In this document: piece by piece, positions 28,251 through 37,255 of the stretch | How the letters are laid out: each line of letters begins with the position of its first letter | How positions within the stretch are numbered: the first letter of the stretch is position 1 | From: an uncultured Saprospiraceae bacterium | Lineage (GTDB): Bacteria; Bacteroidota; Bacteroidia; Chitinophagales; Saprospiraceae | DNA: 64,000 nt | Assembly (NCBI GenBank): GCA_937924805.1 | Contig: CALDTZ010000085.1 | Coordinates: 24,031-88,030, forward strand | Direction of reading: 5' to 3' | The notes under the pieces: model-generated | What the model was told of the DNA's origin: nothing | Seen by the model: only the letters and a program-made list of their open reading frames with translations | Databases searched by the model: none | Translations under genes and position numbers: made by a program

Positions 28251-28985
28251 TTAAGCCTTTACAGCTGCTTTTGCATCTGCTCCGTCGCTAGTCATTTCTT
28301 TTCTTTCTTCCAATCCTTCTTTGATTGCACTAACCATGTGCTCAACTAATATCTTAACAGATTTAGCTGCATCGTCATTACCAGGAATAGGAAAATCAAC
28401 GTTATTTGGATTAGAGTTTGTATCAACAATCCCGAAAGTTCTCAAACCTAATTTTCTAGATTCTGCTACTGCAATGTGTTCATGCTCTACATCAACAATG
28501 AATACAGCAGAAGGAATTCTATTTAATCTAGAAACTCCACCCAATACTTTTTCTAACTTATCTCTTTCTCTACTTAGGGTTAATTTCTCCTTTTTTGTAA
28601 TGCTTGTCGCATTTTTATCATTAAGAAGTTTGTCAATGTTATTCATCTTCTTAACAGATCTTCGGATCGTAGAAAAGTTAGTCATCATACCTCCTAACCA
28701 ACGCTCAGTCACGTAAGGCATGTTTACACTTCTAGCTGCTTGTGCAACGATTTCTTTTGCTTGCTTCTTTGTCGCAACAAACATTATTTTTCTACCGCTT
28801 TTTGCTATTGCTTTCATAGCCGCTGCAGCCTCATCTAGGCAATCTAACGTTCTATTCAAATCAATAATATGAATACCATTTTTTTCCATGAAAATATATG
28901 GAAACATTTTTGGATTCCATTTTCTTTTCATGTGTCCAAAGTGAACACCGGCACTCAAAAGTTCTTTATATGTAGGTTTACTCAT
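28251..28985 (-). CDS. rpsB: 30S ribosomal protein S2
   Basis: 244 residues. Typical S2 sequence: TYKELLSAGVHFGHMKRKWNPKM, YIFMEKNGIHIIDLNRT, MFVATKKQAKEIVAQAA, YVTERWLGGMMTNF, and IVDTNSNPNNVDFPIPGNDDA. The C-terminal tail is short and Ala/Lys-rich (DGADAKAAVKA). The rpsI-rpsB spacing is 33 bp, and rpsB-tsf order is conserved in bacteria. Binds the 30S head near S1; in other bacteria S2 represses its own operon, but no such leader element is identified here. Confidence 0.98.
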   Translation of the reverse strand: MSKPTYKELLSAGVHFGHMKRKWNPKMFPYIFMEKNGIHIIDLNRTLDCLDEAAAAMKAIAKSGRKIMFVATKKQAKEIVAQAARSVNMPYVTERWLGGMMTNFSTIRRSVKKMNNIDKLLNDKNATSITKKEKLTLSRERDKLEKVLGGVSRLNRIPSAVFIVDVEHEHIAVAESRKLGLRTFGIVDTNSNPNNVDFPIPGNDDAAKSVKILVEHMVSAIKEGLEERKEMTSDGADAKAAVKA

Positions 28986-29018
28986 GATAATTCTAATTGT
29001 GTTGTTAAGGAAAATAAA

Positions 29019-29408
29019 TTAACGTTTCGAGAATTGGAAGCTCTTTCTTGCCTTTGGCTTACCATATTTCTTACGCTCTACCACTCTTGAATCCCTGGTC
29101 AGGTATTTCTTTTCTTTCAATGGTTTTCTATTGTCTTCACTAATTTTAACTAATGCTCTTGCAATTGCTAACCTTGTCGCTTCAGATTGACCTTTGAATC
29201 CTCCTCCTTTAACATTTACCTTAATATCGTATTGACCTTCTGCATCTGCTAACTTCAATGGGTCTTCTAAATTGAATTGAATTGCAGCTTGCGGGAAGTA
29301 TACTTTATAATCCTTACCATTTACAACAATGTTTCCACTACCATTGCTCATATAAATTCTAGCTACAGAAGCTTTTCTTCTTCCTATTGTATTAATTATA
29401 CTATCCAT
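29019..29408 (-). CDS. rpsI: 30S ribosomal protein S9
   Basis: 129 residues. Characteristic sequence: [15 protein letters not shown] at the N-terminus, [19 protein letters not shown] in the middle, and the basic C-terminal tail ending [11 protein letters not shown] that reaches the P-site tRNA (family end SKR). Lies 5 bp after rplM, the standard L13-S9 pair. Confidence 0.98.
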   Translation of the reverse strand: MDSIINTIGRRKASVARIYMSNGSGNIVVNGKDYKVYFPQAAIQFNLEDPLKLADAEGQYDIKVNVKGGGFKGQSEATRLAIARALVKISEDNRKPLKEKKYLTRDSRVVERKKYGKPKARKSFQFSKR

Positions 29409-29413
29409 ATATA

Positions 29414-29857
29414 TTAAAATTTAAATGGTTCTGGTTTTTGTGCTTGGTGTGGGTGCTGAGCACCTTCATACACATATAATTTTTTAAACATCGCTCTCCC
29501 TAATTTATTTTTAGGTAGCATTCCTTTTACTGCTTTCTCAATTACGGCAATAGGTTTTTTCTCAAACATTTCCTTTGCTGTTCTCGTCTTACGTCCTCCA
29601 GGATATCCTGTATAGTGGTCGTATTCTTTCTGATCTAATTTACTACCAGTAAAACGCATTTTTTCTGCGTTAATAACAATAACATTGTCACCAGTATCAA
29701 TATGAGGAGTGTAAGAAGGTTTATGTTTCCCTCTTAAAACGTTAGCAATGCTAGTTGCTGTTCTTCCAACAATAGCACCGTCACCATCAATCACATACCA
29801 TGATCTGACGACGTCTTCTTTACGCTCTGATTTTGTTTTATAACTTAATGTATTCAC
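29414..29857 (-). CDS. rplM: 50S ribosomal protein L13
   Basis: 147 residues. Typical sequence: [58 protein letters not shown], and [21 protein letters not shown]. First gene of the rplM-rpsI-rpsB-tsf operon. A good Bacteroidota promoter lies about 40-65 bp upstream of the start. Confidence 0.98.
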   Translation of the reverse strand: MNTLSYKTKSERKEDVVRSWYVIDGDGAIVGRTATSIANVLRGKHKPSYTPHIDTGDNVIVINAEKMRFTGSKLDQKEYDHYTGYPGGRKTRTAKEMFEKKPIAVIEKAVKGMLPKNKLGRAMFKKLYVYEGAQHPHQAQKPEPFKF

Positions 29858-29893
29858 AGTCGTATTATTTTAGTGCATTACTTAATGCGGACG

Positions 29894-29924
29894 CAAATGT
29901 AGAATTCTATTAATTGGAATGCAA
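29894..29924 (-). promoter_or_regulatory. Promoter of the rplM operon
   Basis: On the minus strand the -7 box TACATTTG (29894-29901) is preceded by TTG (29922-29924) with a 20-bp spacer, matching the Bacteroidota TTG / TAnnTTTG layout. Predicted transcript start is around 29888, leaving a leader of about 30 nt before rplM. Confidence 0.65.
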
Positions 29925-29995
29925 CATTTCGCGCTTAAATTTTACACAAACCTCTACAATGCACTGATAATCAGTTAAAAAATCGCACAAAAATA

Positions 29996-30025
29996 AAAAT
30001 GACACCCAAAAAAGAGTGCCATTTT
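29996..30025 (-). terminator. Intrinsic terminator after the TPR-protein gene
   Basis: Read on the minus strand, AAAATGGCACTC pairs with GGGTGTCATTTT (12 bp including two G-U pairs) around a TTTTTT loop, followed by a T-rich stretch. It lies 25 bp past the stop of the TPR gene and isolates it from the ribosomal operon. Confidence 0.7.
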
Positions 30026-30050
30026 TTAAAATATTGTTACTTATTTGGGT

Positions 30051-31187
30051 TTAAGAACCACAAAAACTACGTACATATTGAAATGCTTTATCAAACCCCA
30101 ATTCAGCTGACTTTCTAATATCCTCACATGCTTTATCGTTTTGCTTTAACAAACCATGCACACTAGCTCTATTGTAGAAGGCTTCACCATTTTTATTATT
30201 CAGATCAATAAATGTATTAAAATCATTTATAGCTAATTCGAGTTTTTCTTGCTTTGTATAAAGTAGGGCTCTTGCGTATACATATTTTGAACTCGGTCCT
30301 TCATGAGCAATCATCAAACTCATATCTTGAAGTTTTCTTGCTTCATCATCAGATTTTTGGCTTATATATAAATTGTTTTTTAAAGCTTTATCATTTTGAG
30401 GGTTTACTGCCAATACTGCATCAAAGGTTTTTTGTGCTAAACCAAAACTTTCAATTTTCATTAGAGCATAAGCTTTCATATATAAAACATCTTCATTTTT
30501 AGGCTCTTCAACTAGGTATTCATTAGCGTACGAAATGACTTCTTCGTAATTCTGTTGCTTTTGGTATATGTTCGCTAAATTCAAATTTGCCTTATATGCG
30601 GATGGATCTAACGTTATATATTTTGTCAAATCCTTAACTGCATTATCGTAGTTTTCAAGCTTATAATGCGACATGCCGGTATAATAGTGCGCTTTTTTTG
30701 AGCTATATCCTAATTCTAGTGCTTTGGTAATATCCTTTATAGCTGATTCATATTGCTTCTCAAAATAAGACAAATAACCTCTATAATAATATGCCTTTTC
30801 TCTATTCGGATCTTTGCTAATAGTCGTCGTAAAAGAACTAATTGCTTCCTTGTAGTTTTTTTGTTTCATTTGGCTATAGCCAATATAGTATAATGCAGAT
30901 GACTGATTATCGTCACCAAAACTAGATGCTTTTTTGAAGTCTTTAATTGCATTTTCATAGTCCTTTAGATACATTTTAGAAAGTCCACGTTGGAAATAGG
31001 GCTTCTTAAATTGAGGGTCTTTTTCTAGAGATTTGCTGTATAATGCAATCGCATCTTCGTATTCTTTTTGTTTATAACTTTCTACACCTTCATTATAAAA
31101 AATAATAGCTTGTCTTTGTTCTTCTGTTTGACCAAACGAAACAAAGCTGAAACTTAAAAACAAAAATAGGAGCAATGTGTTTTTCAT
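30051..31187 (-). CDS. Secreted tetratricopeptide-repeat protein
   Basis: 378 residues. Signal peptide of about 19 residues (LLLFLFLSFSFVSFGQ), then about nine tandem TPR units from residue 25 to the end, such as AIIFYNEGVESYKQKEYEDAIALY, YFQRGLSKMYLKDYENAI and YYRGYLSYFEKQYESAI. The spacing of about 34 residues is regular. Probably a periplasmic or outer-membrane-associated scaffold; partners unknown. Its own terminator follows. No TAnnTTTG box is found just upstream. Function beyond protein-protein binding cannot be read from the sequence. Confidence 0.85.
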   Translation of the reverse strand: MKNTLLLFLFLSFSFVSFGQTEEQRQAIIFYNEGVESYKQKEYEDAIALYSKSLEKDPQFKKPYFQRGLSKMYLKDYENAIKDFKKASSFGDDNQSSALYYIGYSQMKQKNYKEAISSFTTTISKDPNREKAYYYRGYLSYFEKQYESAIKDITKALELGYSSKKAHYYTGMSHYKLENYDNAVKDLTKYITLDPSAYKANLNLANIYQKQQNYEEVISYANEYLVEEPKNEDVLYMKAYALMKIESFGLAQKTFDAVLAVNPQNDKALKNNLYISQKSDDEARKLQDMSLMIAHEGPSSKYVYARALLYTKQEKLELAINDFNTFIDLNNKNGEAFYNRASVHGLLKQNDKACEDIRKSAELGFDKAFQYVRSFCGS

Positions 31188-31236
31188 AGGGTATTTTTAC
31201 TAGTTGCTCATATTAACGATATTTATTGAGGATTCA

Positions 31237-32916
31237 TTATTTAACAACCATTTTTTCTTTCCACAAACCTTTCTGTGTTTTCAATTGAACAAGGTAAATA
31301 CCGGGCCTAACTTGATCAAAAGAATGGGTTAATGTTTTTTCTTTTGAAAAAATCGATTTACTAAAAACACGTTGACCAGTCAAGTTTATTAAAGAAATGG
31401 ATTCAATCATTTCCGCTTCATAATTGAATATGTTTATTTGTCCGTCAGATGGGTTTGGATATATATTGAAAACTCCATTATTTTCGGTTTCATTTGGATA
31501 AACCAATTGAATTTTACGTTGATCATCGTCGCTAAGATTTGTCATATCAACAACACCGCCAAGCATATTTATATATAATATCATATCGTTTCCTGGTACC
31601 GTTATTTTCGCGCTTTCACCAAAAGTTATCGAACTTCCATAAGGTAAATCAATAAATACATTTTTGTCTCCTTCGTATTCATTGTAGGGGACCATCATTA
31701 AATTGCCATCAAAAACAAGGTTTGAATTCTTTTTAAATTCAATAGTAGATCCTGACCTAAGATTAACATTCCCGATTCCTCCATGTCCGAGTTCTAAACG
31801 TTGACTTTCTTCAATAACTAATTTACTGTTGTCACGAAATTGGAGACAAGCTTTGCGATCCATAAAACCAATATGTCCACCTTTATATACAAAATTCGTA
31901 TTCTGAGAAAAGATCAATTCAATAATCGTCAAACACATATCTGAACTATTATTAATAATATTTAATTCATGGAAAATATTATCATTATTTAAAACAGGCC
32001 CAGCTTTCAAGTGACTAAATAACTGATAATAAACTCCTTGAAAATCTTCAATTGTAACATTGATAGATTTTTGTTCTTCCGTGTTTTCAGCAGGAGTAAC
32101 AAGTGTGAAACTTTGATTGTCGATAGAAGGAAAACCATCTTCCTTATGAACAAGCAAATAGTTAGCACCCCACCATGATTGAGTTAAGTCAGAAAAATAT
32201 AAATCATAGGTTGTTCCATTAAAAAAACCTTCATCAACCAATAAGTCATCTTTAATTATTTCAACATCCCAAGTCAATTCAAAATCAACACTTGTAAAAA
32301 ACAATAGCGGATCGAGCGGTGAATCAGGCCCTAAAGCTATTTTATAAATAATTTCTTCAAATACGTTTGTTTCTGTTTTTTCAGTAACAAAACAAGTACC
32401 AACAAAGCATTGATTTTGAGGTGTAAATGCAAAATCAGACCTTCTAGAGACCATTTCGTTATCCCCTTCAATGCCTAGGATCGTAATTAATCCAGAACAC
32501 AAACCTGATGGACAATGATTGCTAAAATCCAAATTAATTGTGGGGTTAGCAAAGGCAGATGCTGTCATATAAAAAAGTTGATTTGGTTCGATCGTAATTG
32601 GATCTGTCAAGTTTTCCATTTTATACCTTACAAACAAAGCCTTAGAGGTGTCTATGGAATTAAGATCTATTCCATATTTATTTAACCCTGGGTTGATTTG
32701 CTCTTTCCCCAATTGAATACATCTATCATTTATACGTTCTCCATTCCAAAGATTATCTATGGTTTGATAAAACTCCCAATTTTTATAGAGGTAAACTTGT
32801 TCGTTTTCGTCAATTGAACATGCTATGGAGTCCACATTATATAAATCAATAGAAAACTGTTGTGCACTAAGTTGACAACTCAAGAAAAATATTAGAAGTA
32901 TTACAGACCGGCGCAT
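31237..32916 (-). CDS. Secreted protein with T9SS type A sorting domain
   Basis: 559 residues. Signal peptide (to about CQLSAQ), a central part of unknown fold with beta-helix-like text near residues 330-455 (FKKNSNLVFDGNLMM, SITFGESAKITVPG), and a C-terminal ~75-residue type IX secretion domain: VFNIYPNPSDGQINIF, then LINLTGQRVFSKS, and RPGIYLVQLKTQKG with KEKMVVK at the end. It should be exported through the T9SS and the tail cleaved. Several Cys residues in the middle (QNQCFVGTCF) may form disulfides. Cargo function unknown. Confidence 0.82.
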   Translation of the reverse strand: MRRSVILLIFFLSCQLSAQQFSIDLYNVDSIACSIDENEQVYLYKNWEFYQTIDNLWNGERINDRCIQLGKEQINPGLNKYGIDLNSIDTSKALFVRYKMENLTDPITIEPNQLFYMTASAFANPTINLDFSNHCPSGLCSGLITILGIEGDNEMVSRRSDFAFTPQNQCFVGTCFVTEKTETNVFEEIIYKIALGPDSPLDPLLFFTSVDFELTWDVEIIKDDLLVDEGFFNGTTYDLYFSDLTQSWWGANYLLVHKEDGFPSIDNQSFTLVTPAENTEEQKSINVTIEDFQGVYYQLFSHLKAGPVLNNDNIFHELNIINNSSDMCLTIIELIFSQNTNFVYKGGHIGFMDRKACLQFRDNSKLVIEESQRLELGHGGIGNVNLRSGSTIEFKKNSNLVFDGNLMMVPYNEYEGDKNVFIDLPYGSSITFGESAKITVPGNDMILYINMLGGVVDMTNLSDDDQRKIQLVYPNETENNGVFNIYPNPSDGQINIFNYEAEMIESISLINLTGQRVFSKSIFSKEKTLTHSFDQVRPGIYLVQLKTQKGLWKEKMVVK

Positions 32917-33023
32917 ATGGTTTTGTTTTAGTATAAATGATTGTCATTAAATTAAGGAATAATACTTTATGAATCCATATTTATCCCCATTCAAAAAGGC
33001 AATGTCGCCATGAACACACCGAA

Positions 33024-34661
33024 TTAACTCAAGTATTTACCTACAATTGGCATCCTTCTGCCCATTCCAAAAGCTTTGTTTGAAACCCGCAAAGCTGGTG
33101 CTGTTTGGTATCTTTTAAACTCATTTATATTTACGAGTCTTAAAATTCGTCGAACTAGTTTTTCATCAAATCCCATTTTTATAATTTCTTTAGGACCTTT
33201 TTGTTTTTCTATATATTGAAATAGAATTTGATCTAAAATATCATAGTCGGGTAGACTATCAGAGTCTTTTTGATTTGGTCTTAACTCAGCAGAAGGTGGT
33301 TTTTCAATTGAATTTATTGGAATAAAAACGTTCTCTTTATTTACAAATCGAGACAATGCAAACACTTCTGTCTTGTAGATATCCGCTAATACAGAAAGTC
33401 CACCACATAGATCACCATATAGTGTTCCATAACCTACCGCCATTTCGCTTTTATTCGATGTGTTTAGCAAAATGTTTCCAAATTTATTTGACATTGCCAT
33501 AAGCAACAAACCTCTGCTTCTAGCTTGAATGTTTTCTTCTGTTACGTTAAAAGGTAAATCTTTAAAAATTGGTTTTAATTGCGTTTCTACAACCTTATAG
33601 ATATCCTTAATTTCAATAATGTCATATTGAATCCCAAGGTTCTTAGATAATTGAACAGCATCCGCAACAGAGTGATCAGACGAATATTGGGAAGGCATCA
33701 ATAAACCTCTTACATTATCAGAACCTAGTGCACGTACTGCCAATGCGCAAGTTAGTGCTGAATCTATCCCCCCTGATAATCCAATTATCGCTTTTTTAAA
33801 ACCTAATTTATTAAAGTAATCTTTGATTCCTAAAACGATTGCATCATGTATTAAAGCTATTTTGTTTTTTTCTTGTTCTGATGATTTTTCACTTTTCATC
33901 ACTGCACTAAGTTCAATGCTCGTTTGTTGCTCTTCAAAATAATTCATTTCATGAAAAACGGTACCATTTGGTGCCATAACCACGCTTCCTCCATCAAATA
34001 TAATCTCCGTTTGTGCCCCTACGTGATTAACATAGAGTAATGGAATCTTATACTTATTTACATTCGCCTTGATGACACCCAATCGATCTTTAGCATGATT
34101 ATATGTAAAAGGAGATGCAGATACATTTATAATAAAATCAGGTTTTTTTAACATCATTTGGTCTAAAGGAGAAACTTTATACAAAGGGTTTTCATTCCCA
34201 ATATCCCAAATATCTTCACAAACAGTAAGGGCGATTTTTTTTCCTTGAAATTCGAATACATCAAATTCCGTATTAGGTTCGAAGTATCTATATTCATCGA
34301 AAATGTCATAGGTAGGCAAAAGCGTTTTGTGTTGAACAAATTTTACTTCTTGATTTTCAAGAAAATAAACAGAATTAAATAAATCTTTTCCTTCTGGAAC
34401 AGGATTTCTAGAATGAGCGCCAATAACGATGGCAATCCCATCTGCTGCTGTTACTATTTTTTGAAGATATTCTTCCGCTTGAATAATAAAATCATCAAAT
34501 TCCAAGAAATCTCTTGGTGGGTAACCTGTTATTGCAAGTTCACCAAAAATGACTAAATCACAAGCATCTTGTTTCGCATTTTTAACTGCCTCTAGTATTT
34601 TAGACGTGTTAGCCTCAAAGTTTCCAATGTGATAATTTAATTGAGCTAAACTGATTTTCAT
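33024..34661 (-). CDS. nadE: NAD+ synthase, glutamine-hydrolysing
   Basis: 545 residues. The N-terminal nitrilase-type glutaminase domain has Glu in VIFGELAITGYPPRDFLE, Lys in QHKTLLPTYDIFDE, and the nucleophilic Cys in LTVCEDIWDIG. The C-terminal synthetase domain carries the PP-loop GLSGGIDSAL and NTSNKSEMAVGYGTLYGDLCGG. It amidates nicotinate adenine dinucleotide to NAD+. Two other NAD-related steps lie in this window: nadC at 38.7 kb and the ACMS-producing tryptophan operon. The gene stands alone, divergent from dnaX, with a candidate -7 box upstream. Confidence 0.96.
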   Translation of the reverse strand: MKISLAQLNYHIGNFEANTSKILEAVKNAKQDACDLVIFGELAITGYPPRDFLEFDDFIIQAEEYLQKIVTAADGIAIVIGAHSRNPVPEGKDLFNSVYFLENQEVKFVQHKTLLPTYDIFDEYRYFEPNTEFDVFEFQGKKIALTVCEDIWDIGNENPLYKVSPLDQMMLKKPDFIINVSASPFTYNHAKDRLGVIKANVNKYKIPLLYVNHVGAQTEIIFDGGSVVMAPNGTVFHEMNYFEEQQTSIELSAVMKSEKSSEQEKNKIALIHDAIVLGIKDYFNKLGFKKAIIGLSGGIDSALTCALAVRALGSDNVRGLLMPSQYSSDHSVADAVQLSKNLGIQYDIIEIKDIYKVVETQLKPIFKDLPFNVTEENIQARSRGLLLMAMSNKFGNILLNTSNKSEMAVGYGTLYGDLCGGLSVLADIYKTEVFALSRFVNKENVFIPINSIEKPPSAELRPNQKDSDSLPDYDILDQILFQYIEKQKGPKEIIKMGFDEKLVRRILRLVNINEFKRYQTAPALRVSNKAFGMGRRMPIVGKYLS

Positions 34662-34675
34662 AAAAATTATTTGTT

Positions 34676-34683
34676 CAAAGGTA
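34676..34683 (-). promoter_or_regulatory. Candidate -7 box of nadE
   Basis: Minus strand reads TACCTTTG, an exact TAnnTTTG match, 14 bp before the nadE start codon. No clear -33 element at normal spacing. Confidence 0.42.
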
Positions 34684-34812
34684 ATAGATGCACTTATTGT
34701 AAAGAAAAAGATTTGGTTAAATCTCCATTGTCAAATTCTACTCTTTATCCTCTTAATAAAATATTATATCATTTAATTTTCATTATCTAAATGTCTATCT
34801 TCGTCATCAATT

Positions 34813-35946
34813 ATGAGCCAATTTGTTGTATCTGCAAGAAAATATAGACCTAAAACCTTTGATGAGGTCGTAGGACAATCGCATGTTGCATCAACTTTAA
34901 AAAATGCGTTACAAAAAGATCAATTAGCGCATGCATATCTTTTTACTGGACCTCATGGGGTTGGGAAGACTACCTGTGCAAGATTATTGGCAAAAGTATT
35001 AAACTGTCAAAACATAACAGAGGGTCAAAACCCTTGTAATACTTGTTCGTCTTGTGAAGCATTTAGTAATAGTGCTTCTTTCAATATTATAGAATTAGAT
35101 GCCGCTTCTAACAATTCCGTGGAGCATATGCGAAGTCTAATAGAACAAGTACGATTTCAACCACAAGAAGGGAAATATAAGATCTTTATCATTGATGAGG
35201 TTCATATGTTATCTACCTCCGCGTTTAATGCGTTTTTAAAGACCTTAGAAGAACCACCTTCATATGCTATTTTTATTTTAGCAACGACAGAAAAACACAA
35301 AATAATTCCGACAATCTTATCTCGATGTCAAATTTATGATTTCAAAAGAATTCAAAATAATGATATCATAGAACAATTGTCGAATATTGCTGAAAAAGAA
35401 AATTTAAAATACGAACCAGAAGCACTAAACATTATAGCAGAAAAAGCAGATGGTGCAATGCGAGATGCTTTATCTATTTTTGATAGAATTGTAAGTTCAT
35501 CCAATGGTACTATTGAATATAAATCCGTTCTAGAAAATCTAAATATACTAGATTACGAATATTACTTCAAAATGATTGATAGTGCTATTCAAGAAGATTT
35601 GGCTTCTGTTATTCTTCATTTTCATGAAGTTCTTAACAATGGTTTTGAGCCAGCCATATTCTTAAAAGGTATGTTAGAGCATTTACGAAAGCTCTTATTA
35701 GCTAAAAATGAAAAAACGCTATCGCTTTTAACAGTCGGACCAGAACTCAAAGAAAGATATGTTAATCAAGCAATGTTGACAAGTTCATCATTCGTCTTGA
35801 CATCACTTAATTTAATAAACAACGCAGAAATTGCCCTTCAAAGAGCTAGTAATAAAATAATTACGAGCGAAATTGCTTTAAGCAAAATGACCTTTTTTAA
35901 TCGAATAGAAGATTTGTCAAAAAAAAAAAGGACAGCCCTCAACTAG
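34813..35946 (+). CDS. dnaX: DNA polymerase III gamma/tau subunit, zero-frame (gamma-like) product
   Basis: Clamp-loader ATPase. The zero-frame product has 377 residues: Walker A GPHGVGKT at 46-53, zinc Cys at 65, 75, 78 and 81, Walker B IFIIDEVHML, sensor LATTEKHKIIPTILSRC, then the domain III helices ending about residue 365. It stops just after an A11 run with KKKRTALN and a TAG. This is almost exactly the end of the AAA+ plus collar core, so the product resembles gamma. The rest of a normal-length tau continues in the -1 frame (next entries). The alternative is a homopolymer sequencing error in an ordinary single tau gene. Confidence 0.93.
   Translation: MSQFVVSARKYRPKTFDEVVGQSHVASTLKNALQKDQLAHAYLFTGPHGVGKTTCARLLAKVLNCQNITEGQNPCNTCSSCEAFSNSASFNIIELDAASNNSVEHMRSLIEQVRFQPQEGKYKIFIIDEVHMLSTSAFNAFLKTLEEPPSYAIFILATTEKHKIIPTILSRCQIYDFKRIQNNDIIEQLSNIAEKENLKYEPEALNIIAEKADGAMRDALSIFDRIVSSSNGTIEYKSVLENLNILDYEYYFKMIDSAIQEDLASVILHFHEVLNNGFEPAIFLKGMLEHLRKLLLAKNEKTLSLLTVGPELKERYVNQAMLTSSSFVLTSLNLINNAEIALQRASNKIITSEIALSKMTFFNRIEDLSKKKRTALN
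35919..35929 (+). other. A11 slippery tract in dnaX, predicted frameshift or transcription-slippage site
   Basis: Eleven consecutive A residues read in the zero frame as TCA AAA AAA AAA AGG. A -1 shift (or one extra A added by RNA polymerase) moves reading to AAG GAC AGC, which continues open for about 200 codons. Runs of this length allow transcriptional slippage in Thermus dnaX, and A-AAA-AAG supports -1 ribosomal shifting in E. coli dnaX. No downstream pseudoknot or hairpin was found by eye. Confidence 0.65.
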
Positions 35947-36539
35947 AAAACACGAAGTCTAATTCGATACCAGAAGTTAAAACAAAAATTTTACCTGGTG
36001 AAGAACCTAAATCAGATACGAAAGAAATAAAATCTAGTCCGAATACTGAAGTTCGTGTCAAACCTGTAATTAACAAAACAAAAACACCTTCGATAACAGC
36101 TAACCTTGATGCTTTAATTAACAATATAAAAAAGGAAGAATCAAACAACCTTAAAGCGAAAGTCGAGTTCTCACAAACGACATTTGATGCTATGTGGAAC
36201 GACTTCCGAAACAATATAGAATCGATTACTGTTAAAACGGCACTTAAGAATTGTACTTTCGAGACACAACCAAATAGTATTATTTGTTATTTTCCTTCTG
36301 AACGTATCAAAGATGTATTTATTCAGCAAAAATCATTTGCATCTTCAATACAAGAAAGTTTTACAACGACAAATATTGCTTTGGAATCGATTGTAGATAT
36401 TTCGAGATTTCCGGAATTTGAAGCCTTAATGAAACAAAGGCGTCAACTTACGACGAAAGAGAAATTCGAAATGATGGAAAAGAAAAACCCTTTGATTCGA
36501 GATTTGATGGAAACATTGAAACTTAAGGTCGAATCATGA
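35919..36539 (+). CDS. dnaX: dnaX tau-specific C-terminal part, -1 frame
   Basis: Open in the -1 frame from the A11 tract to a TGA at 36537-36539. It first encodes a ~75-residue Lys/Ser/Pro/Glu-rich linker (DSPQLENTKSNSIPEVK and onward), then a folded region from about FDAMWNDFRNNIESITVKTA to the end, which resembles the tau C-terminal domain that binds the polymerase alpha subunit. Joined to the zero frame it gives a ~575-residue tau, normal for the phylum. A start at an internal ATG (36192) would make only a 115-residue fragment and is not likely to be a separate gene. Confidence 0.8.
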   Translation, partial: KKKKDSPQLENTKSNSIPEVKTKILPGEEPKSDTKEIKSSPNTEVRVKPVINKTKTPSITANLDALINNIKKEESNNLKAKVEFSQTTFDAMWNDFRNNIESITVKTALKNCTFETQPNSIICYFPSERIKDVFIQQKSFASSIQESFTTTNIALESIVDISRFPEFEALMKQRRQLTTKEKFEMMEKKNPLIRDLMETLKLKVES

Positions 36540-36566
36540 TTAAGTTAAAACAAAAAACAATAAAGT

Positions 36567-37253
36567 ATGAAAGATCAATCTTTATGGTTTTTAGAAAACA
36601 TTGATGTTAGTGGTATCTTTTGTTCAAACAAAATGTCTGAACATAATGCTTTACACACCAACAAGGTTTTCAAAAAAAACGAATACATTTATTTACCAGA
36701 CCAGAGTTCTGATAAAATTTATTTTATTGCTTCTGGTCGTATCAAAGTTGGTTCCTACAACCAGGGAGGTAAGGAAATCACAAAAGCTCTATTAGCTAAA
36801 GGAGAGGTCTTTGGAGAGCTCGCTATTATTAGTGAAGACAAAAGAAGAGATTTCGCGATTGCATTAGAAGAATCTGAAATCTGCGTTTTACCTGTAAGTG
36901 AAATGAAAGCTATGATGAAAGATCATAATTCGATTAGTTTATTTTTTATGAGAATTATGGGTTCCAAGGTGTTGGAAATGGAAAATAGGCTTGAATCTTT
37001 AGTTTTCAAAGATTCAAGAAGTCGAATTATCGATTATTTGTTAGAAATGGTTGAAAAAAGAGGTCAAAGAATTGGATATGAATGGGTTGTTAGAAACTTT
37101 ATTACCCATCAAGAAATCGCAAATCTGACGGCCACTTCAAGGCAAACAGTAACAACTATTTTGAATGAATTAAGAAATAAAAACATTATTACTTTCAATA
37201 GAAAAAGACTATTAGTTCGTGATCTAGATATGTTAAAATCTGAAGGTGTTTAA
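36567..37253 (+). CDS. Crp/Fnr-family transcription regulator
   Basis: 228 residues. The cyclic-nucleotide-binding beta-roll spans residues ~20-125 (KIYFIASGRIKVGSYNQGGKE and the GEVFGELAII motif), then the long dimer helix (FFMRIMGSKVLEMENRLESL), then a winged HTH (HQEIANLTATSRQTVTTILNELRNKN). The beta-roll lacks the Arg-Ser/Thr pair needed for cAMP in E. coli Crp (the sequence after GELA is IISEDKRRD), so its ligand is unclear. It follows dnaX by 27 bp and precedes pyrD by 2 bp, so it may be co-transcribed with pyrD. Confidence 0.9.
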   Translation: MKDQSLWFLENIDVSGIFCSNKMSEHNALHTNKVFKKNEYIYLPDQSSDKIYFIASGRIKVGSYNQGGKEITKALLAKGEVFGELAIISEDKRRDFAIALEESEICVLPVSEMKAMMKDHNSISLFFMRIMGSKVLEMENRLESLVFKDSRSRIIDYLLEMVEKRGQRIGYEWVVRNFITHQEIANLTATSRQTVTTILNELRNKNIITFNRKRLLVRDLDMLKSEGV

Positions 37254-37255
37254 AT

